Of a stretch of DNA of 64,000 bases, positions 15,805 through 24,714 are shown one piece after another. Made by a program: the position numbers and the translations under genes. The stretch comes from Amycolatopsis camponoti (GTDB taxonomy: Bacteria > Actinomycetota > Actinomycetes > Mycobacteriales > Pseudonocardiaceae). The notes under the pieces were generated by a model. It did no database searches, had not been told where the DNA came from, and was given only the letters and a program-made list of their open reading frames with translations. The DNA lies in NCBI RefSeq assembly GCF_902497555.1, contig NZ_CABVGP010000004.1:248001-312000 (forward strand), written 5' to 3'. Within the stretch, counting starts at the first letter, position 1; every line of letters begins with the position of its first letter.

Positions 15805-16203
15805 GTGGACATCCCGGCGCCGCTCGTCGCGGAGTGCGGCCTGACCGATCCGGCGGGCGGCTTGGCCGTCGCGCGCCGGTTCGCCCGGGTCACCCTCACC
15901 GCCTGGGCCTGCGCCACCGTTGTCGACGACGCGCTGCTGATCGTCACCGAGCTCGCGACCAACGCCCTGCGGCACGGCACCGGCCGGCCGGTCCTCCGGT
16001 TGAGCGTCGGGGCCGGGCACGTCCGCATCGAGGTCTTCGACGACGACCCGGCGCCGCCCGTGCGGCGGCCGCCCGGCGCCGACGGCGGCTGGGGTCTCGT
16101 CCTGGTCGAGCGGCTGTCCCTGGACTGGGGGACCGCGCGGCACGGCCTGGGAAAGGTGGTCTGGTGCGCGCTGTCCGCACCGTCGGCCGAGCTGGCCGGC
16201 TGA
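15805..16203 (+). CDS. Anti-sigma-type HATPase (serine kinase-like)
   Basis: 132 aa from the GTG at 15805. A longer frame opens at 15733, but that ATG lies inside a hairpin and the added N-terminus is not family-like. The ATPase has the N-box VTELATNALRHG, G1-type EVFDDD and G2 GGWGLVLVERL, as in RsbW/SpoIIAB-like proteins of actinomycetes. These bind sigma factors or phosphorylate STAS antagonists. Potential partners nearby are the STAS protein at 17865-18254 and the two-component proteins on either side. CAGGCT 7 nt before the GTG could be the -10 of a leaderless transcript. Confidence 0.8.
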   Translation: MDIPAPLVAECGLTDPAGGLAVARRFARVTLTAWACATVVDDALLIVTELATNALRHGTGRPVLRLSVGAGHVRIEVFDDDPAPPVRRPPGADGGWGLVLVERLSLDWGTARHGLGKVVWCALSAPSAELAG

Positions 16204-16244
16204 CGCGAAGTGCCGGCCGCGCGGCCATCCGGCACAGTGACGGC

Positions 16245-17486
16245 ATGGACGACGAGCTTCGGCCGGGTGCGGACCACGTGAGCGTGGGGCTGGACGCACA
16301 GGGACGCGTCGCGAGCTGGAGCGCGGAGGCCGAGCGGGTCACCGGACGGCCGGCGCGGGAGGTCCTCGGGCGGCGGCTTTCCGTGCCCGACCCCGTGGAA
16401 GCGGAGCCGTCGTCCGGCGAGCGCCGCGCCGCCGAGGAGGCGCTGCGCGAGAGCGAGCAGGGGTTCCGGCTCTTGGTGCAGAGCGTGCAGGACTACGGGA
16501 TCTTCATGCTGGACCGCATCGGGAACATCTCGAGCTGGAACGCCGGCGCGCAGCGCATCAAGGGCTGGTCGGCGCGGGAGGCCATCGGACGGCACTTCTC
16601 GATGTTCTACCCGGCGGAGGACGTGGCGGCGGGCAAGCCGGCGCGGGAGCTGGAGGTCGCGGTCGCCGAGGGCAGGCTGGAAGACGAAGGCTGGCGGATC
16701 CGTAAGGACGGCACCCGGTTCTGGGCGAACGTCGTGATCACGGCGCTGTACGACGAAGCGCACCGGCTCCACGGCTTCGGGAAGGTCACCCGCGACATGA
16801 CCGAACGCCGCAACGCCGAGCAGGCGCTGCGCGAACGCCGCCGGCTGGTCGGCCACCTCGTCGAGGCGCAGGAGGTCGAACGGCGCCGGATCGCCTGGGA
16901 CGTCCACGACGAGTCCATCCAGTCCATGGTCGCCGTCGGCATGCGCCTGCAGCTGCTCGCTTCCCGGCTGCCCGAGCCGCACGCGAGCGCCGTGGCGGGG
17001 CTCGACGACGCGGTGCAGGCCGCCATCGGCAGGCTGCGGGGCCTGGTGTCCCGGCTGCGGCCGCCGGAGCTCGACCAGCACGGCCTGGTGGAGGCCGTCT
17101 CCGCCTACGTCGAAGAGGTGGCGGGCCGCTGGGGGCTGGCGCACGCGGTGCGGGACGAGCTCACCGCCGAGCCGTCGGCCGCCGCCGCGATCACCGCGTA
17201 CCGGATCTGCCAGGAAGCGCTCAGCAACATCCACAAGCACGCCCGTGCCACCCGGGTCGACCTCCACTTGTCCACCACGGACAACGGAACGCTCGTGCGG
17301 ATCTCCGACGACGGCGCCGGCACGGCGGGGGAGGACGCCGGCTCGGGCCACTTCGGCCTGGTCGAGATGCACGAACGAGCCGAAGCGGCGAACGGCTGGC
17401 TGTCGGTGACGAGCGTGCCCGGCCGCGGCACGTCCGTCGAGTTCTGGCTGCCGATGCTGCCCGATGTGATGGGGCTCGAACCGTGA
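16245..17486 (+). CDS. PAS-domain sensor histidine kinase (NarX/DesK type)
   Basis: 413 aa from the ATG at 16245. A partial PAS segment (residues 5-50) precedes a full PAS domain (about 65-190: FRLLVQSVQDYGIFMLDRIGNISSWNAGAQRIKGW through the GFGKVTRDMTERR PAC end). HisKA_3 follows with the phospho-His in ERRRIAWDVHDE (about 225), then HATPase (EALSNIHKHA, ISDDGAG, GHFGLVEMHERAEA). No membrane helix, so it senses a cytoplasmic signal such as redox, light or a ligand through PAS. Its stop overlaps the next start (GTGA), which pairs it with the receiver at 17483 and probably with the LuxR regulator at 15086. Confidence 0.88.
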   Translation: MDDELRPGADHVSVGLDAQGRVASWSAEAERVTGRPAREVLGRRLSVPDPVEAEPSSGERRAAEEALRESEQGFRLLVQSVQDYGIFMLDRIGNISSWNAGAQRIKGWSAREAIGRHFSMFYPAEDVAAGKPARELEVAVAEGRLEDEGWRIRKDGTRFWANVVITALYDEAHRLHGFGKVTRDMTERRNAEQALRERRRLVGHLVEAQEVERRRIAWDVHDESIQSMVAVGMRLQLLASRLPEPHASAVAGLDDAVQAAIGRLRGLVSRLRPPELDQHGLVEAVSAYVEEVAGRWGLAHAVRDELTAEPSAAAAITAYRICQEALSNIHKHARATRVDLHLSTTDNGTLVRISDDGAGTAGEDAGSGHFGLVEMHERAEAANGWLSVTSVPGRGTSVEFWLPMLPDVMGLEP

Positions 17487-17860
17487 CCGAGGTGCGGGTG
17501 CTGATCTCCGACGACGACGAGATGATCCGCGCCGTCCTCAAGGAGGTCCTCGACGAGGAGCCCGACATCGCCGTCGTCGCGGTCGCCGGCGACGCCGACG
17601 AAGCGATCCGGCTCGCCGGGCACCACCGGCCCGCGGTCGCGGTCCTCGACGTCCGGATGCCGGGCGGCGGGGGCGCCCGGGCGGCGCGCGAGATCGCCCG
17701 GTGCAGCCCGGACACCGCGATCCTGGCCTTCTCGGCCTACGCCGACCGGGCGTCGATGGCCGCGCTCGCCGCGGCCGGCGTCACCGAATACCTGGTGAAG
17801 GGCGTGGCGAACGTGGAGATCGTCGAGGCCGTCCGGCGGCTGGGGCGGCCGCCGTCGTGA
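17483..17860 (+). CDS. Single-domain response regulator
   Basis: 125 aa, receiver domain only: acidic triad ISDDDE, phospho-acceptor Asp in VAVLDVRMPGG (about 53), Ser/Thr-type switch in AFSAYAD, and Lys in EYLVKG. There is no output domain, so it probably acts by protein contact or as a phosphate sink for the kinase it overlaps (GTGA). It converges on the STAS gene with only 4 nt between the stops, and a small hairpin lies at that junction. Confidence 0.85.
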   Translation: MTEVRVLISDDDEMIRAVLKEVLDEEPDIAVVAVAGDADEAIRLAGHHRPAVAVLDVRMPGGGGARAAREIARCSPDTAILAFSAYADRASMAALAAAGVTEYLVKGVANVEIVEAVRRLGRPPS

Positions 17861-17876
17861 GCGGTCAGCCGACCGC
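17861..17876. terminator. Small hairpin between convergent genes
   Basis: GCGGTC-agcc-GACCGC forms a 6-bp stem exactly between the receiver gene stop (17860) and the end of the STAS gene, overlapping its stop codon. It may be a weak bidirectional terminator. Confidence 0.4.
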
Positions 17877-18254
17877 GCGGGGGCTCATCACGCCGTAGAA
17901 GTCCATCGGCAGCAACGTGAACAGCCGCGCCACGGCCCGCGACCCGCCGGGGTCCACCGTCAGGTGCGCTCCGGCGGCGTCGGCGAGGAGCTGGGCGCGC
18001 AGCAGCGAGTTCAGCCCGGCGACGGAAAAGAACGTGACGCCGTCGAGGTCGATCACGACCGTGCCGACCGGGCCGCGGATCCGCGAGCGCAGGACCTCGT
18101 CGAGCTTGCGCGCGGTGCTCAGGTCGACCTCTCCGGACACCTGGATCAGCACGGTGCGCGGGGTGGGGTGCGACACGCGCAGGGACAGGTGGCCGCCGAC
18201 GTCGATGCGGGCGGTGGAGTTGTCGTGGTCGGCCGAGCGAGGTTCGGGAACCAT
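17865..18254 (-). CDS. STAS-domain anti-sigma factor antagonist
   Basis: 129 aa from the ATG at 18254, which has AAAGGG about 9 nt upstream; a longer frame to 18398 adds an unlikely leader. The STAS fold shows SLRVSHPTPRTVLIQVSGEVDLSTARKLDEVL and the phospho-site loop DLDGVTFFSVAGLNSLL, where a Ser replaces the usual DSS. Such proteins free sigma factors by binding anti-sigma kinases. A kinase-type HATPase is encoded at 15805, so this may be its partner, on the opposite strand. Confidence 0.85.
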   Translation of the reverse strand: MVPEPRSADHDNSTARIDVGGHLSLRVSHPTPRTVLIQVSGEVDLSTARKLDEVLRSRIRGPVGTVVIDLDGVTFFSVAGLNSLLRAQLLADAAGAHLTVDPGGSRAVARLFTLLPMDFYGVMSPRAVG

Positions 18255-18372
18255 CGCGGCACACCCTTTCGTCGAGCAGCGGAGGCGGGCCGGACGAAGG
18301 GCGGAACGCAGCTCACCGCCCGGGCGCGGAACGTCCGGCAGCGGCTGACGGCTCAACCGTGAACCACCAGCA

Positions 18373-18388
18373 TAGTGCATGTGCACTA
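18373..18388. promoter_or_regulatory. Palindromic operator candidate upstream of the STAS gene
   Basis: TAGTGCA-tg-TGCACTA is a 7+7 perfect inverted repeat about 120 nt upstream of the STAS start and 33 nt after the end of the GlxA-type gene. Its size and symmetry fit a GntR- or MarR-type site. The cognate regulator is not identifiable here. Confidence 0.45.
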
Positions 18389-18420
18389 GGTCGACCACCG
18401 ACGCACTCCGCCGGACCCCC

Positions 18421-19377
18421 TCATCCGCGCAGTGAGGCCACCGGCTTGCCCGTCCGGTCGCGCAAGAGCTCCCGCAGCGTGCCGGGGTGCTCGTAGCCGA
18501 CCTTGCGGGCGATCGACTCCAGCGACAGGCCCGTCGTGCGCAGCAGGTGCGCCGCCTGCTCGACGCGCAGGTCCTGCACGAACCGCACTGGCGACGTCCC
18601 GAGCGTGCGCCGGACCGCGCGTTGCAGCGTGCGTTCGCTGACGCCGAGGTCGTGCGCCGCCGCCGGGAGGCTGATCGGCTCCGCCAGGCGCGCCCGGACC
18701 CAGCTCTCGAACGCCGCGACCGTCGGGTCGTGCCCGGCCAGCGCGCTCGCGATCGTGTAAGCCGACTGCGACGGGCGCTCGTCCACCACCAGGTACCGCG
18801 CGACGAGCTCGGCGAGCGCGGGGCTGCGGTGCCGGACGATCGAAAGCGCCAGGTCGACGTGCCCGAACGCCGCTCCGGCGGTGGTCACCCCGGCCGAGCC
18901 GACCACCATCCGCGTCTGGTCGAGCTCGACGTCCGGGTAGCGCGCCCGGAAGACCGGGGCCAGCCACCAGCTGGTGGTCGCGCGGTGCCCGTCGAGCACA
19001 CCGGCCTCGGCGAGCAGGAACGTGCCGGTGCACGCGGACGCGATCGGCGTCCCGGCCGCGCACGCCCGGGCGACCGTCCGTCGTCCCGGCTCCGAACCCG
19101 GCCCCGACACGTACGCGATCAGCTCGTCGGGCCGCCGCTCGGCGAGCGCGGGCACGACCAGCAGCTCGGCGTCCGCCACGTGCCGCAGGGGTTCGGTGGC
19201 GACGACGTGCCCGGCTCCGGTCCGCACCCGCCGCTTCGCGCCGATCGTGGTGACGTCCCAGGCGGGCGGCGGCCGGTCCAGCATGCCGCGCATGGCGTTC
19301 GCCGTGTCGAGGACGTCGTGCACCGCCGCCAGTCCCGAGTCGAACACCCCGTCGTACGCCAGCACCGCGACCTTCAT
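18421..19377 (-). CDS. GlxA-family AraC-type regulator with DJ-1/PfpI domain
   Basis: 318 aa from the ATG at 19377. The N-terminal DJ-1/PfpI domain (about 1-165) includes KVAVLAYDGVFDSGLAAVHDVLDTAN and the elbow ASACTGTFLLAEAG with its Cys. The C-terminal AraC helix-turn-helix pair is at about 215-315 (LPAAAHDLGVSERTLQRAVRRTLGTSPVRFVQDLRVEQAAHLL). It is divergent from the monooxygenase gene at 19474, the usual arrangement when a GlxA-type regulator controls its neighbour. The 96-bp divergent region contains GAAACG and CGTTTC half sites. Confidence 0.87.
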   Translation of the reverse strand: MKVAVLAYDGVFDSGLAAVHDVLDTANAMRGMLDRPPPAWDVTTIGAKRRVRTGAGHVVATEPLRHVADAELLVVPALAERRPDELIAYVSGPGSEPGRRTVARACAAGTPIASACTGTFLLAEAGVLDGHRATTSWWLAPVFRARYPDVELDQTRMVVGSAGVTTAGAAFGHVDLALSIVRHRSPALAELVARYLVVDERPSQSAYTIASALAGHDPTVAAFESWVRARLAEPISLPAAAHDLGVSERTLQRAVRRTLGTSPVRFVQDLRVEQAAHLLRTTGLSLESIARKVGYEHPGTLRELLRDRTGKPVASLRG

Positions 19378-19473
19378 GTCGGAAACGGTAGCAAAAATGT
19401 CGTTTCTGCCACTGACGCGGGCCCCGTCGGCGGCCCTAGTTTCGGTGGGGTCCGAACGAGACGAGGAGCGAAG

Positions 19474-19770
19474 ATGAAGATCGGTTTGCTGGCCCGGATC
19501 GAGGCCAAGCCCGAGTACGCCGACAAGGTCGAGGCGATGCTGCGCGACGCGGTCGAGCTCGCGAAGGCCGAACAGCACACCCTGGCGTGGTTCGCGTTCC
19601 GGCTGGACGCCACGACGTTCGGGGTGTTCGACACCTTCGCCGACGAGCAGGGCCGCCGCGCCCACCTCGAAGGCCGCATCGCGGCCGCGTTGACCGAAGC
19701 GGCGGCGACGATGCTCAGCGCGCCGCCGGAGATCCGCGAAACCGACCTGCTGGCGGTCAAGCTGCCGTGA
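19474..19770 (+). CDS. Antibiotic-biosynthesis/quinol monooxygenase-domain protein
   Basis: 98 aa, a single ABM domain of the dimeric ferredoxin-like type. KIGLLARIEAKPEYADKVEAML is the first strand-helix, and TLAWFAFRLDATTFGVFDTFADEQGRRAHLEGRIAAAL is the conserved core. These small proteins oxidise quinols or aromatics without cofactor, or simply bind them. ATG start after GAGGAGCGAAG. Divergent from the GlxA-type regulator, its probable controller. Confidence 0.85.
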   Translation: MKIGLLARIEAKPEYADKVEAMLRDAVELAKAEQHTLAWFAFRLDATTFGVFDTFADEQGRRAHLEGRIAAALTEAAATMLSAPPEIRETDLLAVKLP

Positions 19771-19832
19771 CGCCTCCCGCCTGGCGGCCCCGCGCCGGGG
19801 CCGCCAGGCCGGGCGGCGAGGAAGGAGCGCCG

Positions 19833-20141
19833 ATGCCCACCACCGTCGTCAACCTCAAAGGTCACCGCGACGACCCGGACTACGCCGACGTCGTCTACGT
19901 CGGGCGGGCCATGCACCGGGGCGGCTGGCACCTCGCCGGGTCGAAGCTCGCCAGCCCGTTCAAGCCGGGGAAGGACGGCTCCCGCGAGGACGTCGTCACG
20001 AAGTACCGCGAGCACCTGCTTTCCCGGCCGGACCTGCTCGCGCTCTTGCCGGAGCTGCGGGGGAAGCGGCTCGGGTGCTGGTGCGTCCCCGAACTGTGCC
20101 ACGCCCAGGTGATCGCCGAGCTCGCGGATCACGGGCGGTAA
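19833..20141 (+). CDS. DUF4326 protein
   Basis: 102 aa. The pattern matches DUF4326: TTVVNLKGHRDDPDYADVVYVGRAM, WHLAGSKLASPFKPGKDGSREDVVTKYREHLL and GKRLGCWCVPELCHAQVIAEL, with a CWC...CHA cluster that could bind zinc. The family is frequent in phages and bacteria and has no established function. ATG start after GAAGGAGCGCCG, 62 nt behind the monooxygenase gene and perhaps in the same transcript. Confidence 0.8.
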   Translation: MPTTVVNLKGHRDDPDYADVVYVGRAMHRGGWHLAGSKLASPFKPGKDGSREDVVTKYREHLLSRPDLLALLPELRGKRLGCWCVPELCHAQVIAELADHGR

Positions 20142-20148
20142 CGAAACA

Positions 20149-20186
20149 CACCCCCTCCGCGAGTAACCTGGCGACACGAGGGGGTG
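20149..20186 (+). promoter_or_regulatory. Inverted repeat at the start of the large membrane protein gene
   Basis: CACCCCCTC (20149-20157) and GAGGGGGTG (20178-20186) are perfect complements 20 nt apart. The right arm ends 7 nt before the GTG start and contains its ribosome site, so pairing would hide that site. It could also end the upstream DUF4326 transcript. Confidence 0.4.
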
Positions 20187-20193
20187 ATCGACG

Positions 20194-22755
20194 GTGCCCG
20201 CGCGACGTCACGGCGGCTTCGATCAGGCTGAACTTCCGGCGGCTCACCGGATCAGATGGTGGCTCGCGGCGGTGACGGCCGGGCTCGTCGCGGCCGGCTT
20301 CGCCGTCGTGCCCTACCTGCCGTTCTTCCAGAGCTGGACCTTCGTCCGAGACCCGAAGGTCGCGAGCGTCATCACCTGGACCGTGCTGCAGACGTCCGTC
20401 GTGATCATCTCCGCGGTGCTGACGCTGTACTTCGTCGGCCGGGCCCGCCTGGAGGGCGCCGCCTACCGCGCCAACCAGATCGACATCCGTCTCTTCGCCG
20501 ACGAGCGCCCGGACGGCAGCCACGACCGCGAGATCGACTCCGCCGTCGAGCTGACCGCCGCGTTCAAGCGGATCCTCAACGACTCCCGGCTCTACACGCC
20601 GACCCCGGTACCGGGCGCGGGGAGCTCCTACGACTTCATCCAGATCGTCGAGCACGCCGGCGACTCCGCGGACGGCTGGTGGAAGGCCGCGACCAAGCTG
20701 GTCCGGCTCGCCCAGCCGCCGGCGGCGTTCACCGTCACCGGCACGGTCCGGCTCGGCAACACGTCCGGCCGTTACCAGCTCATCCTGGAGCTGGTGCGCG
20801 TCCCGCGGTTCGCCGCCAGCCCGCTGGTGATCGAGGACGAGAGCTGGCCGCGCGTGCTGCACCGCGCGGCCAACGCCGTCGCCGCGCTCGTGATCCCGCG
20901 CAGCGCCTACGTCCGCACGAACATCCACTGGGCGGCCTGGCGGGGCGCGAAGATCCCGTACGAGCTGTTCGACGCCTACCAGCGCGCCAACCACTTCATC
21001 GTGCACCGCCGCTACGACGAAGCCCTCGCCGAGTACTACCGCGCGGTGAGCCTCGACCCGTCGAACGTCTACATCAGACTCGAGATCGCCGCCTTGCAGG
21101 AGCAGCTCGACCTGCACCTCGACGCGCTCGCCACGTACGACGACGTGATCACCGTCTGCAGCCGGGGCAACCCGAAGCTGGCGCGGTGGTGGATCGGCCC
21201 GGACTTCGCGCGCCAGCCCCGGCACGCGGGCCGCGGCCGTGCCGTCGCGCTGCTGATCGCCCGCTACCGGCACGCGCTCGTTCTCGGCCACGGCGACTCC
21301 GTGGCCGGCTCGTGGTGGGTGCGGCGGACGACGGCGGGCGTGCCCGGCGACGCCAGGGCGCTGCGCCGCGCCGAGCTGAGAGTGGCGCTGGAGCTGCGTT
21401 TCCGCCGTTACGTCGAGCTCGACGTGCGCGTGCGGCCCCACACGATCCCGCGCGAGGAGCGGCTCGAACTGCACCGCCGCGTGCTCAAGGTCCCGGCCGA
21501 CGAACTGGTCGTACAAGACGCGACTCCGGCGCAGCTGGCCGAGTACAACCAGCGCGCCGCCGAGATGCGGTCGTACTTCTGCGCCCTGTCGCAGTACGAG
21601 ATCGAACGGCTCGTCGCGGACTACCGCCGGTTCTGGCGGCGCTGGCGCGGCAGCTGGCAGCAGCTGACGAACCGCGCGCTCGACCTGTCCCTGGTCTGGA
21701 CGGTGGTGCGGCGCGCGATGGCCGACGTCGAGCCGGAGACCGGCGCGGTCCCCGCGCCCGCGGTCGCGTACCCGGGCAGCCGCGTGCGGCTCGCCGACGT
21801 CTGCCCGGACCGCCACTGGCCGCCGGACCCGCGGGCGATCGACGAGACCGTCGAAGCCGCGGGCACCCGCAGGTCGTGGGAGGAGTGCTACAACGCGGCG
21901 AGCGTGTACGCCATCGCGATGCTCGAAGTCGGCCCGCGCGGGGAGCGTGACCTTCGCGATCGCGCGCGCAACCCGCGTCTCGTGGGCGAAGCACGCGACG
22001 AAGTGGCCCGCCGCGCGGTCCGCGAGCTGTACCACGCCGCGACGATCAGCCACAGCGGCCGGCTGCCGGAACGGCGGTCGTGGCTGATGGGGGAGGACCC
22101 CGACCTCGTCGCGCTGCGCGGCCACGAGCTGTTCCGCGTCTTCGAGATGGTCACGTTCTCCCCGGACCGCGCCGCGCCGCTGCGCCCGCAGCGCGCCAAC
22201 GTCTGGGAGCAGGTCAGCTACGTCCGGCAGCTCGTCGGGGAGATCGCCGCGTGCCGCGCGCACTTCTGGCGCGCCCGGGCCCTCGACCCGCCCCCGGACG
22301 CCCGGACGCTGGACCGCTGGCGCGCGGCCGACCGCGACGCCTGGCGCAAGCTGTCCGAGCTGGCGACCGGCAAGCAGGACTGGTACACGCGCTACCAGGC
22401 GATCTGCGCGTTCCGCGCGTGGTCGGCGGACTCGGGCTACCCGGGGTCGATCACGGGATTCCCGCTGTACTGCGAGGAACGGCTGCACGCCCAGCTGCGT
22501 GGTGCCGCCGGCCGGCGCGTGAAGACGGGCCTGGACGCGAACATCGTGGTCCGCGAGTACGTCCGCCAGTGCGACCAGCGGCTCGACCAGCTGGCCGCCG
22601 ACATCACCGACCTGGCGGAGCACGCCAGGGTCGACGACTTCGCGGGCTGCGCCGAGCTGTGGACGGCGCTGTCCTCGTGGTTCGACGACGACATCGCGGA
22701 CGGCTCGTCCGCCGTCGAGCGGCGCGACCGGTTCCGGAAGCTCGCCCGGCCTTAG
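20194..22755 (+). CDS. Large two-helix membrane protein with TPR-like region, unknown function
   Basis: 853 aa, no family recognised. Two membrane helices lie near the N-terminus (about 22-45 and 57-84). The large remainder is probably cytoplasmic and helical. Residues about 260-320 (ANHFIVHRRYDEALAEYYRAVSLDPSNVYIRLEIAALQEQLDLHLDALATYDDVI) read as two TPR units. Later helices are rich in Arg, Trp and Tyr. GTG start with AGGGGG 9 nt upstream. Convergent with the CoA-ligase gene, overlapping by 4 nt at the stops. It may be a scaffold or sensor. Confidence 0.75.
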   Translation: MPARRHGGFDQAELPAAHRIRWWLAAVTAGLVAAGFAVVPYLPFFQSWTFVRDPKVASVITWTVLQTSVVIISAVLTLYFVGRARLEGAAYRANQIDIRLFADERPDGSHDREIDSAVELTAAFKRILNDSRLYTPTPVPGAGSSYDFIQIVEHAGDSADGWWKAATKLVRLAQPPAAFTVTGTVRLGNTSGRYQLILELVRVPRFAASPLVIEDESWPRVLHRAANAVAALVIPRSAYVRTNIHWAAWRGAKIPYELFDAYQRANHFIVHRRYDEALAEYYRAVSLDPSNVYIRLEIAALQEQLDLHLDALATYDDVITVCSRGNPKLARWWIGPDFARQPRHAGRGRAVALLIARYRHALVLGHGDSVAGSWWVRRTTAGVPGDARALRRAELRVALELRFRRYVELDVRVRPHTIPREERLELHRRVLKVPADELVVQDATPAQLAEYNQRAAEMRSYFCALSQYEIERLVADYRRFWRRWRGSWQQLTNRALDLSLVWTVVRRAMADVEPETGAVPAPAVAYPGSRVRLADVCPDRHWPPDPRAIDETVEAAGTRRSWEECYNAASVYAIAMLEVGPRGERDLRDRARNPRLVGEARDEVARRAVRELYHAATISHSGRLPERRSWLMGEDPDLVALRGHELFRVFEMVTFSPDRAAPLRPQRANVWEQVSYVRQLVGEIAACRAHFWRARALDPPPDARTLDRWRAADRDAWRKLSELATGKQDWYTRYQAICAFRAWSADSGYPGSITGFPLYCEERLHAQLRGAAGRRVKTGLDANIVVREYVRQCDQRLDQLAADITDLAEHARVDDFAGCAELWTALSSWFDDDIADGSSAVERRDRFRKLARP

Positions 22756-24197
22756 GACGGCCGCGTGTAGCGGTGCTTCACCCCGACGGGGAAGTACTCG
22801 GGATCGCCGGCCGGGCGCAGGACGACGTCCGGCAGCTGCCGCTCGGCCGGGACGTAGTGCGCGAACTCGCTGTTGAGCCTGCGGAGGTGGTCGCGGACCG
22901 ACTCGGCGATCCGGTGGGCGTCGGCGGTCGCGCCCGGCGCGGTCTCGACCGTGATCCGCAGCCGCCGGTCGCGGTCGGCGTCCTCGACCGACTCGATGAC
23001 GAACTTGCCGGTTACGGTGTCGCTGATGCCGGGCTGCTCCAGGCCGACGGTGACGTTTTCCGGGTAGACGTTCGCGCCGAAGAACGACACCGTGAACAAC
23101 GAACGGCCGAACACGTACACGAACGGCAGCTCCGGCCCGGGCGGCGGCGTGAAACCGTGCCGGGCGCAGAAGTCCAGCAGCTGGGCGTGCGGCAGGAGCC
23201 CGCCGTCGTCGGCGATGTGGTAGCGGATCAGCGGGATGCCGCCGTCGCCGCTGAAGACGAGCGTGCCCTCGTGTTCTTCGAAGAAGCGGCTGGCCGGGTC
23301 GTACTGCACGAGCGTCGGGAGGCGCGCGTCGCCGAAGACCTCGCGGGCGAGGTCCGGGTGGTCGGCGAAGAACCGCCGGATGCCCGCCGACCGCGGGGTT
23401 TCGGTGCCGAGGACACCCGCGTCGGCCGTGCCGTACAGCGACGCGATGTGCCGGATCGGGTCGGTGACCCCGGCGCGCCGCGCCACCAGCTCGCGCCACT
23501 GCTCGCTGAAGACTTCGCCCGCCAGCACGAGCTTGATCGCGTACGCGGCCCAGTCGACGCCTTCGGCCAGACCGGTGTCGACGACGTCCTTGACGAACGG
23601 CGGGTAGCCCAGCAGCACCACCTGTTCGAAGTGCGGCGCGAGCTCGGGGAGCACCCGCAGGATCTCCGCCTTGTTGTTGCCCGGGGCCACGACGGTGATC
23701 GGGCAGCCCTTGGCCGCGAGGTGACGCACGCAAGCCGTGGTGAACAGGCCGCCGACCCAGGTGCCGAGCGGGAAGCAGACGACGGCGAGCGTGCTGCGCC
23801 GGTCGGCCTCGAAGGCGTCCACCAGCACGGTTTCGAACCGGCGCGCGACGTGCAGCTCGTCCTCGAGCGCGCGCGGCCAGATCGTCGGCCGGCCACTGGA
23901 GCCGGACGAGACGGCGATCATGTCGTTGCCGGCGAACGTCCCGCCGCGGCACAGCTCGGGCAGCGGGTATTTCCGGTGGTAGCCGGCCTTGTCGAGCAGC
24001 GGGAGCGTCCGGAAGTCCGCCGGGGTCCGGATGTCCTCGGGCGCGATGCCGTGGTCGTGGAGGAATTTCCGGTACGCGGGCACGGTCTCGGCGGTGCGGC
24101 GGAAGAGGTCGAGGACGTGGTCCGCTTCCGGTGGCTCGGGCGGGCCGAAGAAGGTGTCGAACGCCTGCCGCACGCGGGTCTGCCGACCGAGGTCCAT
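22752..24197 (-). CDS. Phenylacetate-CoA ligase-family adenylate-forming enzyme
   Basis: 481 aa from the ATG at 24197; frames reach 24245 but would overlap the divergent gene. It has the PaaK/CapK-type pattern: AETVPAYRKFL and LPLLDKAGYHRKYPL near the N-terminus, the P-loop AVSSGSSGRPT, YGTADAGVLG as the acceptor loop, and YHIADDGG. The enzyme should adenylate a carboxylic acid and transfer it to CoA; the substrate is not readable. TATGCT 7 nt upstream of the ATG suggests a leaderless transcript. A MarR gene is divergent 40 nt away and is its likely repressor. Confidence 0.82.
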   Translation of the reverse strand: MDLGRQTRVRQAFDTFFGPPEPPEADHVLDLFRRTAETVPAYRKFLHDHGIAPEDIRTPADFRTLPLLDKAGYHRKYPLPELCRGGTFAGNDMIAVSSGSSGRPTIWPRALEDELHVARRFETVLVDAFEADRRSTLAVVCFPLGTWVGGLFTTACVRHLAAKGCPITVVAPGNNKAEILRVLPELAPHFEQVVLLGYPPFVKDVVDTGLAEGVDWAAYAIKLVLAGEVFSEQWRELVARRAGVTDPIRHIASLYGTADAGVLGTETPRSAGIRRFFADHPDLAREVFGDARLPTLVQYDPASRFFEEHEGTLVFSGDGGIPLIRYHIADDGGLLPHAQLLDFCARHGFTPPPGPELPFVYVFGRSLFTVSFFGANVYPENVTVGLEQPGISDTVTGKFVIESVEDADRDRRLRITVETAPGATADAHRIAESVRDHLRRLNSEFAHYVPAERQLPDVVLRPAGDPEYFPVGVKHRYTRPS

Positions 24198-24237
24198 GAT
24201 CGGAGCATAGCCGCGGGCGCGTGTCATGATTGAGCCC

Positions 24238-24714
24238 GTGAGCACCTCCGCGGAGCAGCAGCCCGCCGGCCCGCCGTTGACCCTCTACCTGGTCAAACGG
24301 CTGGAGCTGGTGATCAGGGCGCTGCTCGACGACGCGCTGCGGCCGCTCGGTCTCACGACGCTGCAGTACACCGCGCTGACGGTGCTCGAAGCCAGTGGCG
24401 CGCTGTCGTCGGCCCAGCTGGCGCGGCGCTCGTTCCTGCGTCCGCAGACGATGCACGAGATGGTGCTGGCGCTGGAGAAGCGCGGGCTGATCGCGCGGAC
24501 CCCCAAGCCGGACAACCGGCGCGTCCTGCTGGCCGGCCTGACCGAAACCGGGCACCGCCTGCTGGCCGACTGCACACCGGCGGTGGCGGAGGTGGAGGAC
24601 GCGCTGCTCGCGGACCTGAGCCCGGGTCAGCGCGCGACGTTCCGCGAGGGGCTCCAGCACGGGGTGTCGGCGTTGGGTGCGTTGTCGTCCCAGCGACGTT
24701 CCCAGGAGCCCTGA
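24238..24714 (+). CDS. MarR-family transcriptional regulator
   Basis: 158 aa from the GTG at 24238 (an ATG at 24226 would add four residues). Winged helix: LTTLQYTALTVLEASGALSSAQLARRSFLRPQTMHEMVLALEKRGLIAR, then wing PDNRRVLLAGLTETG. Divergent from the CoA-ligase gene, an arrangement typical of MarR repressors that sense aromatic acids or their CoA esters. Confidence 0.88.
   Translation: MSTSAEQQPAGPPLTLYLVKRLELVIRALLDDALRPLGLTTLQYTALTVLEASGALSSAQLARRSFLRPQTMHEMVLALEKRGLIARTPKPDNRRVLLAGLTETGHRLLADCTPAVAEVEDALLADLSPGQRATFREGLQHGVSALGALSSQRRSQEP

Noticed and set aside
19833..20141. DUF4326 gene as evidence of a prophage remnant
   Set aside because: No integrase, structural phage gene, attachment site or composition change is nearby.
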